DNA from: Candidatus Sedimenticola sp. (ex Thyasira tokunagai)
Lineage (GTDB): Bacteria; Pseudomonadota; Gammaproteobacteria; Chromatiales; Chromatiaceae
Reading direction: 5' to 3'
NCBI GenBank assembly: GCA_037318855.1
Contig: CP134874.1
Location: forward strand, 3,038,598 to 3,102,597
Length of the DNA stretch: 64,000 nt
The position numbers and the translations under genes are program-made. Under the pieces are notes generated by a model that saw only the letters and a program-made list of their open reading frames with translations, had not been told where the DNA came from and searched no databases. Shown piece by piece: positions 16,657 to 24,746 of the stretch (its first letter is position 1; every line of letters begins with the position of its first letter).

Positions 16657-17640
16657 TCAAAGCCGGCAGACTCCTAACGCGGCCTCAAGCCGTTGCCACT
16701 CCACCTCTTCTTTCGGTAGGCCAAAGCGCACAGCAGACTGCTCTTTGAATAGCCGCAACAGAATACCCTGCCGGGCCAGTTGCACATATAACGCTTCGGC
16801 CTGCCCAATCTCCACAAGTTGATATAGTGCCGTACCACCTAATGGTGTCAGATTGTGCTGCACCATTAATTGGTTAAGCCGCTCTCCACTATTTTTTAAA
16901 CTTTCACATGCTTGTGCCTGCCATTTCCTATCCGACAGTGCCTGTGTAGCGACCCAGCGCGAAGGGCCGGCGAGGGACCAGGGACCGAGACGCTCCTGCA
17001 GTTGTGCCAGCAATCTCTGTTCGGCGAGAACAAAACCTACTCTGGCACCGGCAAGACCAAAGAATTTGCCAAGAGAACGCAATATGATCAGCCCCTTCGT
17101 CCCACCATGGGATGAGAGACTCAGCTCAGGAGTGGCATCGATAAAGGCTTCATCGATAATCAGCCAGCCCCCTTTTTCCATCAAGCGTTGATGCCACTGA
17201 AGCAACACCTCTGAATCGAGCACTAGCCCATCAGGATTGTTTGGGCGACATAGCAAGAGTACGTCGAGGTCACCTATAGCATCTGCTATCTCTCTTGCAT
17301 CAAGGGTAATCAGCCGGTGACCGGCACGTTTCCAGGCATGGGCATGCTCACTGTAGCCGGGAGTAAGAATACCCACCTTTGACAGTGAGCGGAGTTGTGG
17401 CAACAGCTGTATTGCCGCTTGGGAGCCTGCCACCGGCAGCAGCGAGCTACAGCCGTAGTACTCAAATGCTGCATGCTCCAAGCCATCACCGTTTTCCGGC
17501 AGGCGCAGCCAGGCGGATGCTGGTACGCTGGGCACAGGCCATCCATTAGGGTTGATGCCGGTAGAGAGATCGAGCCACTGCTCTAGGGGAATCTGGTACT
17601 TTTCTGCCGCCTGGCGCAGCCTGCCGCCATGTTCAAGCAA
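16657..17640 (-). CDS. cobD: L-threonine-O-3-phosphate decarboxylase (Salmonella CobD / Pseudomonas CobC)
   Basis: A PLP enzyme of the aminotransferase fold, making (R)-1-amino-2-propanol O-phosphate, the linker between corrin ring and nucleotide loop. At 327 residues it is slightly short but complete. It opens 'HGGRLRQAAEKYQIP...LDLSTGINPNGWP' like the family. 'CRPNNPDG' and 'LIIDEAFID' are the Asn and Asp regions holding the cofactor, and 'RSLGKFFGLAGARVGF' carries the PLP lysine. The TTG start at 17640 overlaps the end of cbiB by 8 bp. It is the last gene of the cobU-cobT-cobC-cobS-cbiB-cobD operon. Confidence 0.92.
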   Translation of the reverse strand: MLEHGGRLRQAAEKYQIPLEQWLDLSTGINPNGWPVPSVPASAWLRLPENGDGLEHAAFEYYGCSSLLPVAGSQAAIQLLPQLRSLSKVGILTPGYSEHAHAWKRAGHRLITLDAREIADAIGDLDVLLLCRPNNPDGLVLDSEVLLQWHQRLMEKGGWLIIDEAFIDATPELSLSSHGGTKGLIILRSLGKFFGLAGARVGFVLAEQRLLAQLQERLGPWSLAGPSRWVATQALSDRKWQAQACESLKNSGERLNQLMVQHNLTPLGGTALYQLVEIGQAEALYVQLARQGILLRLFKEQSAVRFGLPKEEVEWQRLEAALGVCRL

Positions 17641-18532
17641 ACAGGACTCCCCAGATCACAGCGGCGGTGAGCCAGAGAAAGAGACTTTTGTGCACCATAT
17701 CCAGTGCGCGGTGGATATCACTCACTTCCGGCAGACGATGAGTACCGAAGTAGGGTCTCTTCTGCACCTCACCGTGATAACTTGCGGGGCCGCCCAGCTC
17801 AACTCCCAGTGAACCGGCCCCTGCCGTCATCACCGGGCCGCCATTGGGGCTCGACAACAGATGTGCCTGAGTACGCCAGCAGTGGCGACCCTCATGCCAA
17901 TGACCGACGGCACAGTACGCCCAGGCGGTAAGTCGGGCAGGCACCCAGTTCAGCAGGTCATCGAGCTTTGCCGTTGCTTCTCCGAACAGCTGGAAACGGT
18001 CGTTGCGGTAGCCCCACATGGCATCGAGTGTGTTAACCAGCCGGTAGAGAGCAACACCAGGAGCACCGGCGACAAAGAACCAGAAAAGTGTTCCAAAGAT
18101 GGCATCGTTACCATTCTCAAGGATCGACTCAATGGTGGCACGAATAATATCCCGCTCCTCCATGCCTGCAGTGTCCCGGCTGACTATCTCTCCTACCCTC
18201 CCCCTTGCCGTCACCAGGTCATCTGCCTCAAGCGCCACCTGTACCGCACGGCCATGCTCAGCCAAGCTCTGCCCACCCAATGCCAAATAGAGCAGCGCCA
18301 GATCAAACAGTGGCCCCAGACCATCGCTTAACAGCCAGGTGATATAGACCAGGGGCAATACAAGTAGTGAGAGCGATAACAACCCCGCCGCTCGATCACC
18401 TTGCCCTTCGTAGTTGAAATAGTTCTCCACCCGATTGGCAAGGGTGCCGAAACCTGCGAGTGGGTGAAACTGCCGTGTCTCTCCGAGCCAGTGATCAAGA
18501 ATCACGGCACCTATGGCGGTAATTACGCTCAT
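17633..18532 (-). CDS. cbiB: Adenosylcobinamide-phosphate synthase (CbiB)
   Basis: An inner-membrane enzyme joining aminopropanol phosphate to adenosylcobyric acid. It has 299 residues with several hydrophobic segments. Typical family stretches are 'DHWLGETRQFHPLAGFG', 'RDTAGMEERDIIRATIESILENGNDAIFGTLFWFFVAGAPG' (conserved acidic and Glu-Asn-x-x-Asp residues) and 'RLVNTLDAMWGYRNDRF'. ATG at 18532 overlaps the cobS stop (ATGA), so the two are translationally coupled. Naming differs between organisms: CbiB in Salmonella equals CobD in Pseudomonas. Confidence 0.93.
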   Translation of the reverse strand: MSVITAIGAVILDHWLGETRQFHPLAGFGTLANRVENYFNYEGQGDRAAGLLSLSLLVLPLVYITWLLSDGLGPLFDLALLYLALGGQSLAEHGRAVQVALEADDLVTARGRVGEIVSRDTAGMEERDIIRATIESILENGNDAIFGTLFWFFVAGAPGVALYRLVNTLDAMWGYRNDRFQLFGEATAKLDDLLNWVPARLTAWAYCAVGHWHEGRHCWRTQAHLLSSPNGGPVMTAGAGSLGVELGGPASYHGEVQKRPYFGTHRLPEVSDIHRALDMVHKSLFLWLTAAVIWGVLFA

Positions 18533-19269
18533 ATCATCAATGCCAGGGCAACAAGAGCTGTTGCCTCAAGAATTTCACAAACCGCCCCCGCCGCATCACC
18601 GGTAACGCCCCCCAACCGTTTCATCAGCGCCTGATGGAGAAGCATATAGATAACCACCAGGGCTGCGAGCAACAACAGCCCGCTCCAGCCCAGAAAGAGC
18701 AGGCTAAAGAGTGCAGAAGCGATTACGACATTGCGCCCCAGCTCAGCCGGCAGGTTGGCTGACAGCACCGCCCCCAAACCGTCGGCACGGACATAGGGCA
18801 TAGTGAGTAGCGAAGCGACAAGACCCGCCCGCCCCAACATAGGAACCAGTAGCAGCACACTCCACAGCTCTTTTTCGAGAAGCTGCTCCAGTGCGACAAA
18901 CTTGACCAGCAGCAGCAGTATCAGCGCAGTGACAGCGATAGGGCCGCTGTGGGTATCCTTCATGATTTCCAGGGTGCGTTCACGCTCTCCTTGGCCACCA
19001 ATCCAGGCATCAGCCAGATCGGCCAACCCATCCAGATGCAGTGCCCCCGTGAGAGCAACCCAAAGCCCAAGGATCAGTACAGTCTGAAGAGAGGATGCTG
19101 AATCACCCGTCAGATAGTACAACAGCAGCAGTAGCAGCCCGATCAGCAACCCTACCAGAGGATAGAAGAGAACCGACCGCCCCCGAATCTCTTCACTCGG
19201 TTCCACTGCAGATGCCGGCACCGGCAGACGGGTAAGAAATTGAACCGCAAGCAACCAGGACTCCATCAT
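18529..19269 (-). CDS. cobS: Adenosylcobinamide-GDP ribazoletransferase (cobalamin synthase)
   Basis: An integral membrane enzyme joining alpha-ribazole (phosphate) to adenosylcobinamide-GDP, the last assembly step. The protein is about 246 residues, strongly hydrophobic. It shows 'AVQFLTRLPVP', 'GALHLDGLADLADAWIGG' and 'MKDTHSGPIAV', where the Asp-rich motifs bind Mg2+. I chose ATG 19269, preceded by AAGGGAGTG and lying 1 bp after the cobC stop, over the longer reading that begins at 19299 inside cobC. Confidence 0.93.
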   Translation of the reverse strand: MMESWLLAVQFLTRLPVPASAVEPSEEIRGRSVLFYPLVGLLIGLLLLLLYYLTGDSASSLQTVLILGLWVALTGALHLDGLADLADAWIGGQGERERTLEIMKDTHSGPIAVTALILLLLVKFVALEQLLEKELWSVLLLVPMLGRAGLVASLLTMPYVRADGLGAVLSANLPAELGRNVVIASALFSLLFLGWSGLLLLAALVVIYMLLHQALMKRLGGVTGDAAGAVCEILEATALVALALMI

Positions 19270-19270
19270 T

Positions 19271-19891
19271 TCAAACACTCCCTTGCGCGAGTGCACCACT
19301 ATGGAATGCCAACCGGGGCGTACCGTCGTCGATACAGATGCGGCTGATCCCGGCGTAGGGAATATCCATTCTAAACAGGTGGCTGAGGGGCATACCCAAC
19401 ACCTGGCCGATAATCATACGATTGACGCCACCGTGAGCGACGATAAGCAGATGGCTGCCTTGATGGTCAGACTGAATATCTTCCCAAGCACCCATCACAC
19501 GGGAGTGAAACTTGTCAAAGGGCTCACCACCAGGTGGTGGATAAGCCACCGGGTCACTCCAGAAATTACCCACCGCTTCAGGAGAGTCGCGGTATAGTTC
19601 CGCCGCCCTTCGCCCCTCCCACTCACCGAACCCCAACTCCTGGAGCCGGTTCTCCGTTGTCATCGGCAGTTCCAGTCGGTTGCTCAGTTCAGCGGCAAAA
19701 TCAGCGCAACGGAGCAACGGTGAGGAGATAATCTGCCGCCATGGCGCATGATCACCCACCGTCTCCCGCATCTGCGACCATCCCCGCTCACTCAAAGGGT
19801 CATCCTGCCAGCCACGAAATCGGGTTCCACCCTCAGGCTCCCCGTGACGAATCAGATCAATGGTGGTTGTGGTATTAACCCTCATATTCAT
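19271..19891 (-). CDS. cobC: Alpha-ribazole phosphatase (histidine phosphatase)
   Basis: A 206-residue phosphatase removing the 5'-phosphate of alpha-ribazole phosphate or of adenosylcobalamin phosphate. It carries the phosphoglycerate-mutase signature '[11 protein letters not shown]' (catalytic His in RHG), '[11 protein letters not shown]', '[10 protein letters not shown]' and a second His in 'VAHGGVNRM'. It overlaps the 3' end of cobT by 4 bp and is followed closely by cobS. The general family contains many sugar phosphatases; the operon fixes the cobalamin role. Confidence 0.88.
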   Translation of the reverse strand: MNMRVNTTTTIDLIRHGEPEGGTRFRGWQDDPLSERGWSQMRETVGDHAPWRQIISSPLLRCADFAAELSNRLELPMTTENRLQELGFGEWEGRRAAELYRDSPEAVGNFWSDPVAYPPPGGEPFDKFHSRVMGAWEDIQSDHQGSHLLIVAHGGVNRMIIGQVLGMPLSHLFRMDIPYAGISRICIDDGTPRLAFHSGALAQGSV

Positions 19892-20937
19892 CCTTCGGAG
19901 ACACCGGCATCGGCAAAAGTGGCCATTTTATTGTGCAGGCTACAGGCGAGACGAAGCAGAGGAACCGCAGTCGCTGCACCACTGCCCTCCCCCAGTCGCA
20001 TACTTAAATCGAGGAGAGGATCGGCCTCCAGTGCCTCCAGCATAGCCTGATGCCCCGGTTCCGCTGAACGGTGGGAGAAGAGCAACCAATCACGTACTGC
20101 TGGTTGACTGCGTATCGCAATCAAAGCAGCAGCTGTGGTGATATAGCCATCGACCAGCGCGGGTATGCCCCGTTGTGCGCAGTGGATATAAGCACCCGCA
20201 AGAGCGGCGATCTCAAAACCGCCAACGCAGCGCAATACTTCAAGAGGCGGTTGATCCAATCCCTGATAGCGTGCCAATGCCTCTGTCAACACCTGTGCTT
20301 TATGGGCGACCCCTGCGCTGTCAAGACCGGTTCCAGGCCCTGCCAGATCTACAGGCTTTCTGTTGAGAAGAGAGCAGCTCACAGCAGCCGCTGCCGTGGT
20401 GTTGGCGATACCCATGTCACCACCGATGAACAGCTGTAAACCACTATCCACCGCTCGCTGCACCGCCGCCCTGCCCGCCTCCATGGCGACCTCCAATTGC
20501 TCCAAGCTCATGGCATCTTCGTGATGCAGATTAGCGGTCCCCGGTCCGGCACGCTGCTTGATCACACCAGGGAGATCAGCCGACTCCGTCACCGTACCCA
20601 CGTCGATCACCTCCAGGTGTGCCCCCAGTTGCTCTGCCAATACGCTGATGGCGGCACCACCGGCAGAGAAGTTGGCCACCATCTGTACCGTCACCTCCTG
20701 AGGAAATGCCGATACTCCAGATGCAGCAACACCATGATCGGCGGCAAAGATAGAGATATGAACCCCTTCGACAGACGGCAGATCACAACCCTGCATTCCA
20801 CTGAGTTGGATGGCAAGCGCCTCCAGGCGACCCAGCGATCCCAAGGGCTTGGTTAGCTGCTGTTGACGCTGTCCGGCACGCTCCATTGCCGTCTTGTCCA
20901 ATGCCTTTATCTTGTTATCAATCCACTCAGAGCCCAC
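19888..20937 (-). CDS. cobT: Nicotinate-nucleotide--dimethylbenzimidazole phosphoribosyltransferase
   Basis: Activates the lower-ligand base by making alpha-ribazole phosphate from nicotinate mononucleotide. It has 349 residues, the usual length. Characteristic segments are '[20 protein letters not shown]', '[21 protein letters not shown]', 'MGIANTTAA' and the C-terminal '[15 protein letters not shown]' with the catalytic Glu. The GTG start overlaps the cobU end by 11 bp. No bluB-type gene for making dimethylbenzimidazole is in the window, so the native lower ligand is not determined. Confidence 0.95.
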   Translation of the reverse strand: MGSEWIDNKIKALDKTAMERAGQRQQQLTKPLGSLGRLEALAIQLSGMQGCDLPSVEGVHISIFAADHGVAASGVSAFPQEVTVQMVANFSAGGAAISVLAEQLGAHLEVIDVGTVTESADLPGVIKQRAGPGTANLHHEDAMSLEQLEVAMEAGRAAVQRAVDSGLQLFIGGDMGIANTTAAAAVSCSLLNRKPVDLAGPGTGLDSAGVAHKAQVLTEALARYQGLDQPPLEVLRCVGGFEIAALAGAYIHCAQRGIPALVDGYITTAAALIAIRSQPAVRDWLLFSHRSAEPGHQAMLEALEADPLLDLSMRLGEGSGAATAVPLLRLACSLHNKMATFADAGVSEG

Positions 20938-21454
20938 TACTATCCCCTTTTAGAACCTGTGGCAAACCAGCCACGGTTAGAATTACCCGATCACATAGAG
21001 CGGCAATACGCTGGTGCATCCAACCGGACTCATCGACAAATCGTCGCGTCTGCTCGCCCATGGGCACCACCCCCATGCCGACCTCATTACTTACAAAAAT
21101 AATCTCCCCCGGCAGCTGCGGCAGCAGTTCGACCAGTGCGTCCATCTCCTGTTTGAGATGAACCCCCTCTTCTCGCAGAAGAATATTGGTCAGCCAGAGG
21201 GTCAGACAGTCCACCAGAATACAGCGACCAGACCTAGCGTGCTCTTTCAGTACCCGGGCCAGATCCAGCGGTTCTTCTACAAGATCCCACTCATGCGACC
21301 GACGACTCTGATGAAAGGCGATTCGCTCCGCCATCGCCTTATCTTCCGCCGTTGCCGTCGCTACATAGAGAACCGGCAAGCCGGTACCCTCAGCAAGAGA
21401 CTCTGCCAGCGTGCTCTTTCCAGAGCGTGCCCCCCCTAAAATCAACTGTTTCAC
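20927..21454 (-). CDS. cobU: Bifunctional adenosylcobinamide kinase / guanylyltransferase
   Basis: Phosphorylates adenosylcobinamide and then adds GMP, giving adenosylcobinamide-GDP. It has 175 residues. The P-loop GGARSGKS lies at residues 7-14. The guanylylated His region is '[20 protein letters not shown]', and '[11 protein letters not shown]' and '[12 protein letters not shown]' are also diagnostic. It is the first gene of the operon. I searched the 160 bp upstream for a cobalamin riboswitch and saw no convincing B12 box. Confidence 0.95.
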   Translation of the reverse strand: MKQLILGGARSGKSTLAESLAEGTGLPVLYVATATAEDKAMAERIAFHQSRRSHEWDLVEEPLDLARVLKEHARSGRCILVDCLTLWLTNILLREEGVHLKQEMDALVELLPQLPGEIIFVSNEVGMGVVPMGEQTRRFVDESGWMHQRIAALCDRVILTVAGLPQVLKGDSSGL

Positions 21455-21769
21455 TTATCTGACCCAAAGCCAAAAACCCGGCCATTATGGAGCCTGTGAC
21501 GAAGTAGGTAAACGTCTCCCGAACAGAAGCTCATAGTTAATAACTCAATTCAGTAGCGACCAGGGTGCAACAAGTTCACTGTTCCAGTATCAAACCTTGT
21601 AGCAGTGTTGGGAGGTTTTTTGGCATTTTGATCTACAATTAGTATGTGAGACTTGATTCTTCTGAATTCATAAGCCATATTAATTCCTAGGACTGAATGG
21701 AATTAAATGGATTAATAATGGAATTGCGTCCGAAAATGAAGGGAGTAATGAGGAGAATAAGGTAAAGAT
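21455..21769. other. Divergent intergenic region between cobU and the RRM-like gene
   Basis: About 315 bp carrying the promoters of two divergent units. Visible features are a partly repeated ATGGAATTAA/ATGGATTAATAATGGAATT stretch at about 21697-21725 and AGGAGAATAAGG before the RRM-like gene. No gene or riboswitch was recognised. Confidence 0.4.
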
Positions 21770-22183
21770 ATGGATATATTTGTTCGCCGCCTACCTGTAT
21801 CTACCACACGGCTGGATCTGATCCAGTTTGCATCGGATGCACTTGAACCACAGTGGCATCTCCTTGAGTTTTCACCAATCGGCAAGCTCAAAGGGTGTGA
21901 GATTGTGCGTATCACCGACAGCTCACTAACTAATGCAGAGTATCACGGCCTGCTCCATATCGAGCCATCCAAGGCAGGGCTTGCAGTCATTGATCGCCTA
22001 AATGGTAGCCTATTCAAGAATAAGAAGGTCGATGTCAGAAAATTTTACAAACGCTCCTCTGAGCGGGACCGAAGACACAATGATGTCCAACCACTGCCAC
22101 TAGATATTTTAGAGCAGCGCAAAGGAGACCGTCGTCGAAACGAATTGGTTTTCAAAAAGCTCCGGGCCGGAGCCACCACCTAA
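21770..22183 (+). CDS. RRM-like RNA-binding protein (putative)
   Basis: A 137-residue basic protein. The N-terminal part begins 'MDIFVRRLP' and continues through 'LLEFSPIGKLKGCEIVRITD', 'YHGLLHIEPSKAGLAVIDRLNG' and 'KNKKVDVRKFYKRS'. The order beta-alpha-beta-beta-alpha-beta with aromatic strands resembles an RNA recognition motif, and the C-terminal third is rich in Arg and Asp. It lies upstream of lexA on the same strand but is separated from it by a repeat and by the lexA promoter. The RRM reading is inference from pattern; specific targets are unknown. Confidence 0.5.
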   Translation: MDIFVRRLPVSTTRLDLIQFASDALEPQWHLLEFSPIGKLKGCEIVRITDSSLTNAEYHGLLHIEPSKAGLAVIDRLNGSLFKNKKVDVRKFYKRSSERDRRHNDVQPLPLDILEQRKGDRRRNELVFKKLRAGATT

Positions 22184-22191
22184 AAAGCCTC

Positions 22192-22265
22192 CTAGGGAGC
22201 CTCTGATTAAGTCTGGTTAGATTTAGCCAGCGTAGAGCAATCATGACTTGATCAGAGTCTCCCTA
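22192..22265. mobile_element. CTAGGGAG...CTCCCTA MITE-like element, 74-bp form
   Basis: It shares both ends with 16279-16444 in inverted orientation, but the interior of about 90 bp is missing. It sits 8 bp after the RRM-like stop and just before the lexA promoter. It can fold into a hairpin and may insulate the two genes. Confidence 0.7.
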
Positions 22266-22277
22266 AAGGGTTTCCCC

Positions 22278-22319
22278 TCTGTTCTCCTTCTGCTATATTT
22301 AGAACACAAGGAGAACAGA
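22278..22319. promoter_or_regulatory. lexA promoter with GAAC-N7-GAAC box and 12-bp inverted repeat
   Basis: GAAC-ACAAGGA-GAAC at 22302-22316 matches the direct-repeat LexA box of alphaproteobacteria (GTTC-N7-GTTC on the other strand). It lies 2 bp after a TATATT -10 box (22294-22299). In addition TCTGTTCTCCTT (22278-22289) and AAGGAGAACAGA (22308-22319) are perfect inverted arms. The right arm contains the AAGGAG ribosome site of lexA, so the mRNA stem could also limit translation. Self-repression by LexA is inferred. Confidence 0.65.
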
Positions 22320-22321
22320 CT

Positions 22322-22930
22322 ATGGTCACACCACTGACAAGACGGCAACAGGAAATCTACGAGTTTCTTTTAAATCACCTCAACGAGTTTCCCCATCCGC
22401 CGACACTGGATGAACTCTGTATTGCATTGGGCCTAAGCTCCAAAGGCTCACTGCATAAACAGATCCAGGCGCTGATAGATGCCGGTCTGGTGGCCCCAAC
22501 CAATAACCTCAGGCGGGGAATACATCTGGTGGATCAGCCGACCGATGAGGAGCAGGGTCTCCCTTTCCTCGGCTACATTGCCGCCGGCCAGCCAATCGAA
22601 GCGGTACAGCAACAGGAGATGGTCGAAGTTCCCGCCTTTCTTCACAGCAACGGTCCCTGCTATGTATTACAGGTTAAGGGTGACTCCATGATTGAAGAAG
22701 GGATTCTCGATGGAGACCAAATTGTTATCGAACAGCGCAATCAGGCGCGTAACGGAGAGATCGTGGTAGCTCTGATAGAGGGTAGCGATGCCACCTTGAA
22801 ACGTATAGAACAGAAACCGGGAAGCGTTATCCTCCACCCTGCAAACTCCACCATGAAGCCAATGAAATACTCTCCTGATCAGGTGCAGATTCAGGGTATT
22901 CTGGTGGGGCAGATGAGAAGTTATCAGTAA
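22322..22930 (+). CDS. lexA: LexA repressor (SOS response), unusual DNA-binding helix
   Basis: A 202-residue SOS repressor that cleaves itself when RecA is activated. The cleavage pair is Ala88-Gly89 in 'GYIAAGQP'; the catalytic dyad is Ser122 ('GDSMIEEGI') and Lys160 ('ATLKRI'). The winged helix is at about 1-68. The recognition helix reads 'SSKGSLHKQIQALIDAGL', closer to the alphaproteobacterial pattern (SKSGIHRLITALEERG) than to that of E. coli (SPNAAEEHLKALARKG). This agrees with the GAAC-N7-GAAC box in its promoter. ATG 22322 follows AAGGAG. No sulA or recA lies nearby. Confidence 0.95.
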   Translation: MVTPLTRRQQEIYEFLLNHLNEFPHPPTLDELCIALGLSSKGSLHKQIQALIDAGLVAPTNNLRRGIHLVDQPTDEEQGLPFLGYIAAGQPIEAVQQQEMVEVPAFLHSNGPCYVLQVKGDSMIEEGILDGDQIVIEQRNQARNGEIVVALIEGSDATLKRIEQKPGSVILHPANSTMKPMKYSPDQVQIQGILVGQMRSYQ

Positions 22931-22999
22931 CTCTCATCACTCCCGGGCATGTACGAGTAACCGATCCCCGCAAATATTTGCGAGCATTCGCGTTTATTT

Positions 23000-23019
23000 G
23001 CAGCCCTCTTTTCGGCTGC
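23000..23019. terminator. Possible hairpin between lexA and the SET-domain gene
   Basis: GCAGCC at 23000-23005 and GGCTGC at 23014-23019 form a short stem between the converging genes. There is no strong T-run on either side, so termination is only a possibility. Confidence 0.3.
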
Positions 23020-23032
23020 GGGATGAGCCTAT

Positions 23033-23380
23033 CTATTCAGATTCGTGCTCATAGTTGAAGGTAATTTCATCATCGGCCTTTATATCGGCCCGTGCATAGA
23101 GATCGAATCCATCAAATTCGGCATTACCTGTTACCTCATGATTGAGGTAACGAAGCAAATTACGGCCGCTGCGCCCAACGGCATTCACCTCATCACCATG
23201 ATCGAAAACCCACAGCACATAGGTGCCGTCGCGCTTCACCTCCGGCCCGTGATAGGTCCCGATGTACTCACCCTCGTTAATCTCACACCTGGCAAAAAGT
23301 CCCGTACCATGAATGTCGGAAGGTCCCGAGTAGACCATCGCTTTCAGTTCACTATTCTTGATCTTTTTCTGGAAAGACAT
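23033..23380 (-). CDS. Small SET-domain protein
   Basis: A 115-residue protein that is essentially one SET domain, the fold of protein lysine methyltransferases. 'SDIHGTGLFA' with 'INEGEYIGTY' is the entry motif, 'LLRYLNHEVTGNAEF' (Asn80-His81) binds S-adenosylmethionine, and 'DDEITFNYEHE' contains the catalytic Tyr110. It lacks the pre- and post-SET parts seen in eukaryotes; small versions occur in bacteria. ATG 23380 is preceded by a purine-rich stretch. It stands alone between lexA and a repeat-filled gap. The substrate is unknown. Confidence 0.85.
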   Translation of the reverse strand: MSFQKKIKNSELKAMVYSGPSDIHGTGLFARCEINEGEYIGTYHGPEVKRDGTYVLWVFDHGDEVNAVGRSGRNLLRYLNHEVTGNAEFDGFDLYARADIKADDEITFNYEHESE

Positions 23381-23537
23381 ACAAGCTCACCTTTAACTTA
23401 AAGCCAACACTATTAGCACCCGCCGAAAAGCAGCATTTTTAGGCAAAGAGATTGTTTAAACAAGCAGAGGTCGAAGAGTTAACTTTTCTTTATTAGCACG
23501 GATGTTCAGCCAGGATTCCAGGGCAGTGGGCTCGGCT

Positions 23538-23618
23538 TGTAGGAGCGTTTTCTTGAAACGCGATTAACAATCGCATTATGACACCCTTTTCATCGCGGTT
23601 CGAGAAACCGCTCCTACA
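23538..23618. repeat. TGTAGGAGCG palindromic repeat (short relative)
   Basis: TGTAGGAGCG at the left and CGCTCCTACA at the right enclose a further dyad (TTTCTTGAAACGCGAT...ATCGCGGTTCGAGAAA). The ends match those inside the elements at 46081-46227 and 55837-55982, but the flanks differ. The gap 23381-23743 holds this and the next CGCAGAG repeat. Confidence 0.6.
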
Positions 23619-23674
23619 ATGATTGCCAATGCCAGCTGAATATTCGTGCTAATCAAGTAACTTTTTGAAAAAAC

Positions 23675-23736
23675 TTTTCTCTGCGATCTCCGCGTTCCCG
23701 TTGTGTTATATGCGTTCCGCTTTTCGGTTTCCAGAC
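23675..23736. repeat. CGCAGAG-type dispersed repeat, copy 2 (minus-like orientation)
   Basis: TTTCTCTGCGATCTCCGCGT and TGCGTTCCGCTTTT with a GTTTCCAGACA tail match the right half of the copy at 63191-63382. It ends about 8 bp before the 3' end of the ArnD-like gene. Confidence 0.55.
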
Positions 23737-23743
23737 AAGCGCA

Positions 23744-24589
23744 CTACTCATTGATCAACAAACTCTGCATCGCCACATGACCATCACCGCCGGGAACCTC
23801 ACCCCAGCCCACCTGATGTCTTGGCAAAGAGATATTTTGGCAACTATCAAACAGCTCAGCCAGCGTTTTGAACTCCCACTGACTTCCCTTCCACATCACC
23901 AGCATATTTTCAAGAACCTCGACCAATTCTCTTCCCTCGTAACCGGCGTTTAGGCTAAACACCTCCCCGTTGGGCAATATGCGCTGACACTCTGAAAAGA
24001 TATATTCATGAAGTTTTTCATGGGGCACATCTTTTATATTAAGCAGTTCACTCAGTGTCGGTAGCGTAGTCGGGATTTGTGGGCAGTTGGAGGAGACGCC
24101 TTGCAGTGTAGGTAGAAAAGGTCCCCTCCCTCTTACATCGCTGGCAAAATGAAAATCCAACTCCTCTTCCAGAGCAAGTAGGTGAGAATTTATCTGCCAA
24201 CCAGCCGCACCGTAGAATTCGGGTCGCCCCCCGTAAAGAGTATCGAAAGCGTCAAGTGCTCTATGGAATTCATTGCGGGTCCAGGCCGCATCACGATACG
24301 CGATATCACCACGCCAGGCGTGTGGTGTATAAGCCGAGAGTCCTACCCCGTGCCCTGCACCCCTGATAGCACACAGATTGTCTCTCGCCTTTTTACCGAT
24401 CATCGGTACCGGTAGATAACTCAACAACTCGACAGGTAGTTTTTTCAATAGGCCGGTTGAATAATCGGCCCCCAAGCTCAATAGAAAACTACCCTCTACC
24501 TTATACTCATCCAGTAGTCGCAGAAGGTTAGGTACCCCCTCGACAGCACCCAAAACCGTATTGACCTCAATTCTAAAAGCGACGCGCAA
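23744..24589 (-). CDS. ArnD-like polysaccharide deacetylase-fold protein with lost active-site residues
   Basis: A 281-residue protein that follows the E. coli deformylase ArnD along its length: 'FRIEVNTVLGAVEGVPNLL', 'GHGVGLSAYTPHAWRGD', 'EFYGAAGWQINSHLLAL' and 'FASDVRGRGPFLPTL...CPQIPTTLPT'. ArnD has RIDVDT and LHAWDHHAW at the first two positions. Here the catalytic and metal Asp become Glu8 and Asn10, and the His pair becomes Ser85 and Pro89, leaving only His90. A metal-dependent deformylase or deacetylase activity is therefore doubtful. Other arn genes are absent. The start is TTG 24589. It could be a pseudoenzyme or have an altered reaction; the frame is intact and not obviously decaying. 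Confidence 0.75.
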   Translation of the reverse strand: MRVAFRIEVNTVLGAVEGVPNLLRLLDEYKVEGSFLLSLGADYSTGLLKKLPVELLSYLPVPMIGKKARDNLCAIRGAGHGVGLSAYTPHAWRGDIAYRDAAWTRNEFHRALDAFDTLYGGRPEFYGAAGWQINSHLLALEEELDFHFASDVRGRGPFLPTLQGVSSNCPQIPTTLPTLSELLNIKDVPHEKLHEYIFSECQRILPNGEVFSLNAGYEGRELVEVLENMLVMWKGSQWEFKTLAELFDSCQNISLPRHQVGWGEVPGGDGHVAMQSLLINE

Positions 24590-24746
24590 CCTATCCCACT
24601 CCAGCGGTTAATATTTTATTTATCATAATACTGATCCTAAGCCGTATTACCGCCAAACAGGAGTTGTTGACGCAGCTCGCAAACTCACCGGCATTCAACA
24701 TTGGAGTGTGGATGCATATGGAAAACCAAGAGAAGAGTGTTGTGCT

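Noticed and set aside
21455..21620. Cobalamin riboswitch upstream of cobU
   Set aside because: No B12 box or the expected conserved helices could be recognised by eye; a covariance search would decide.
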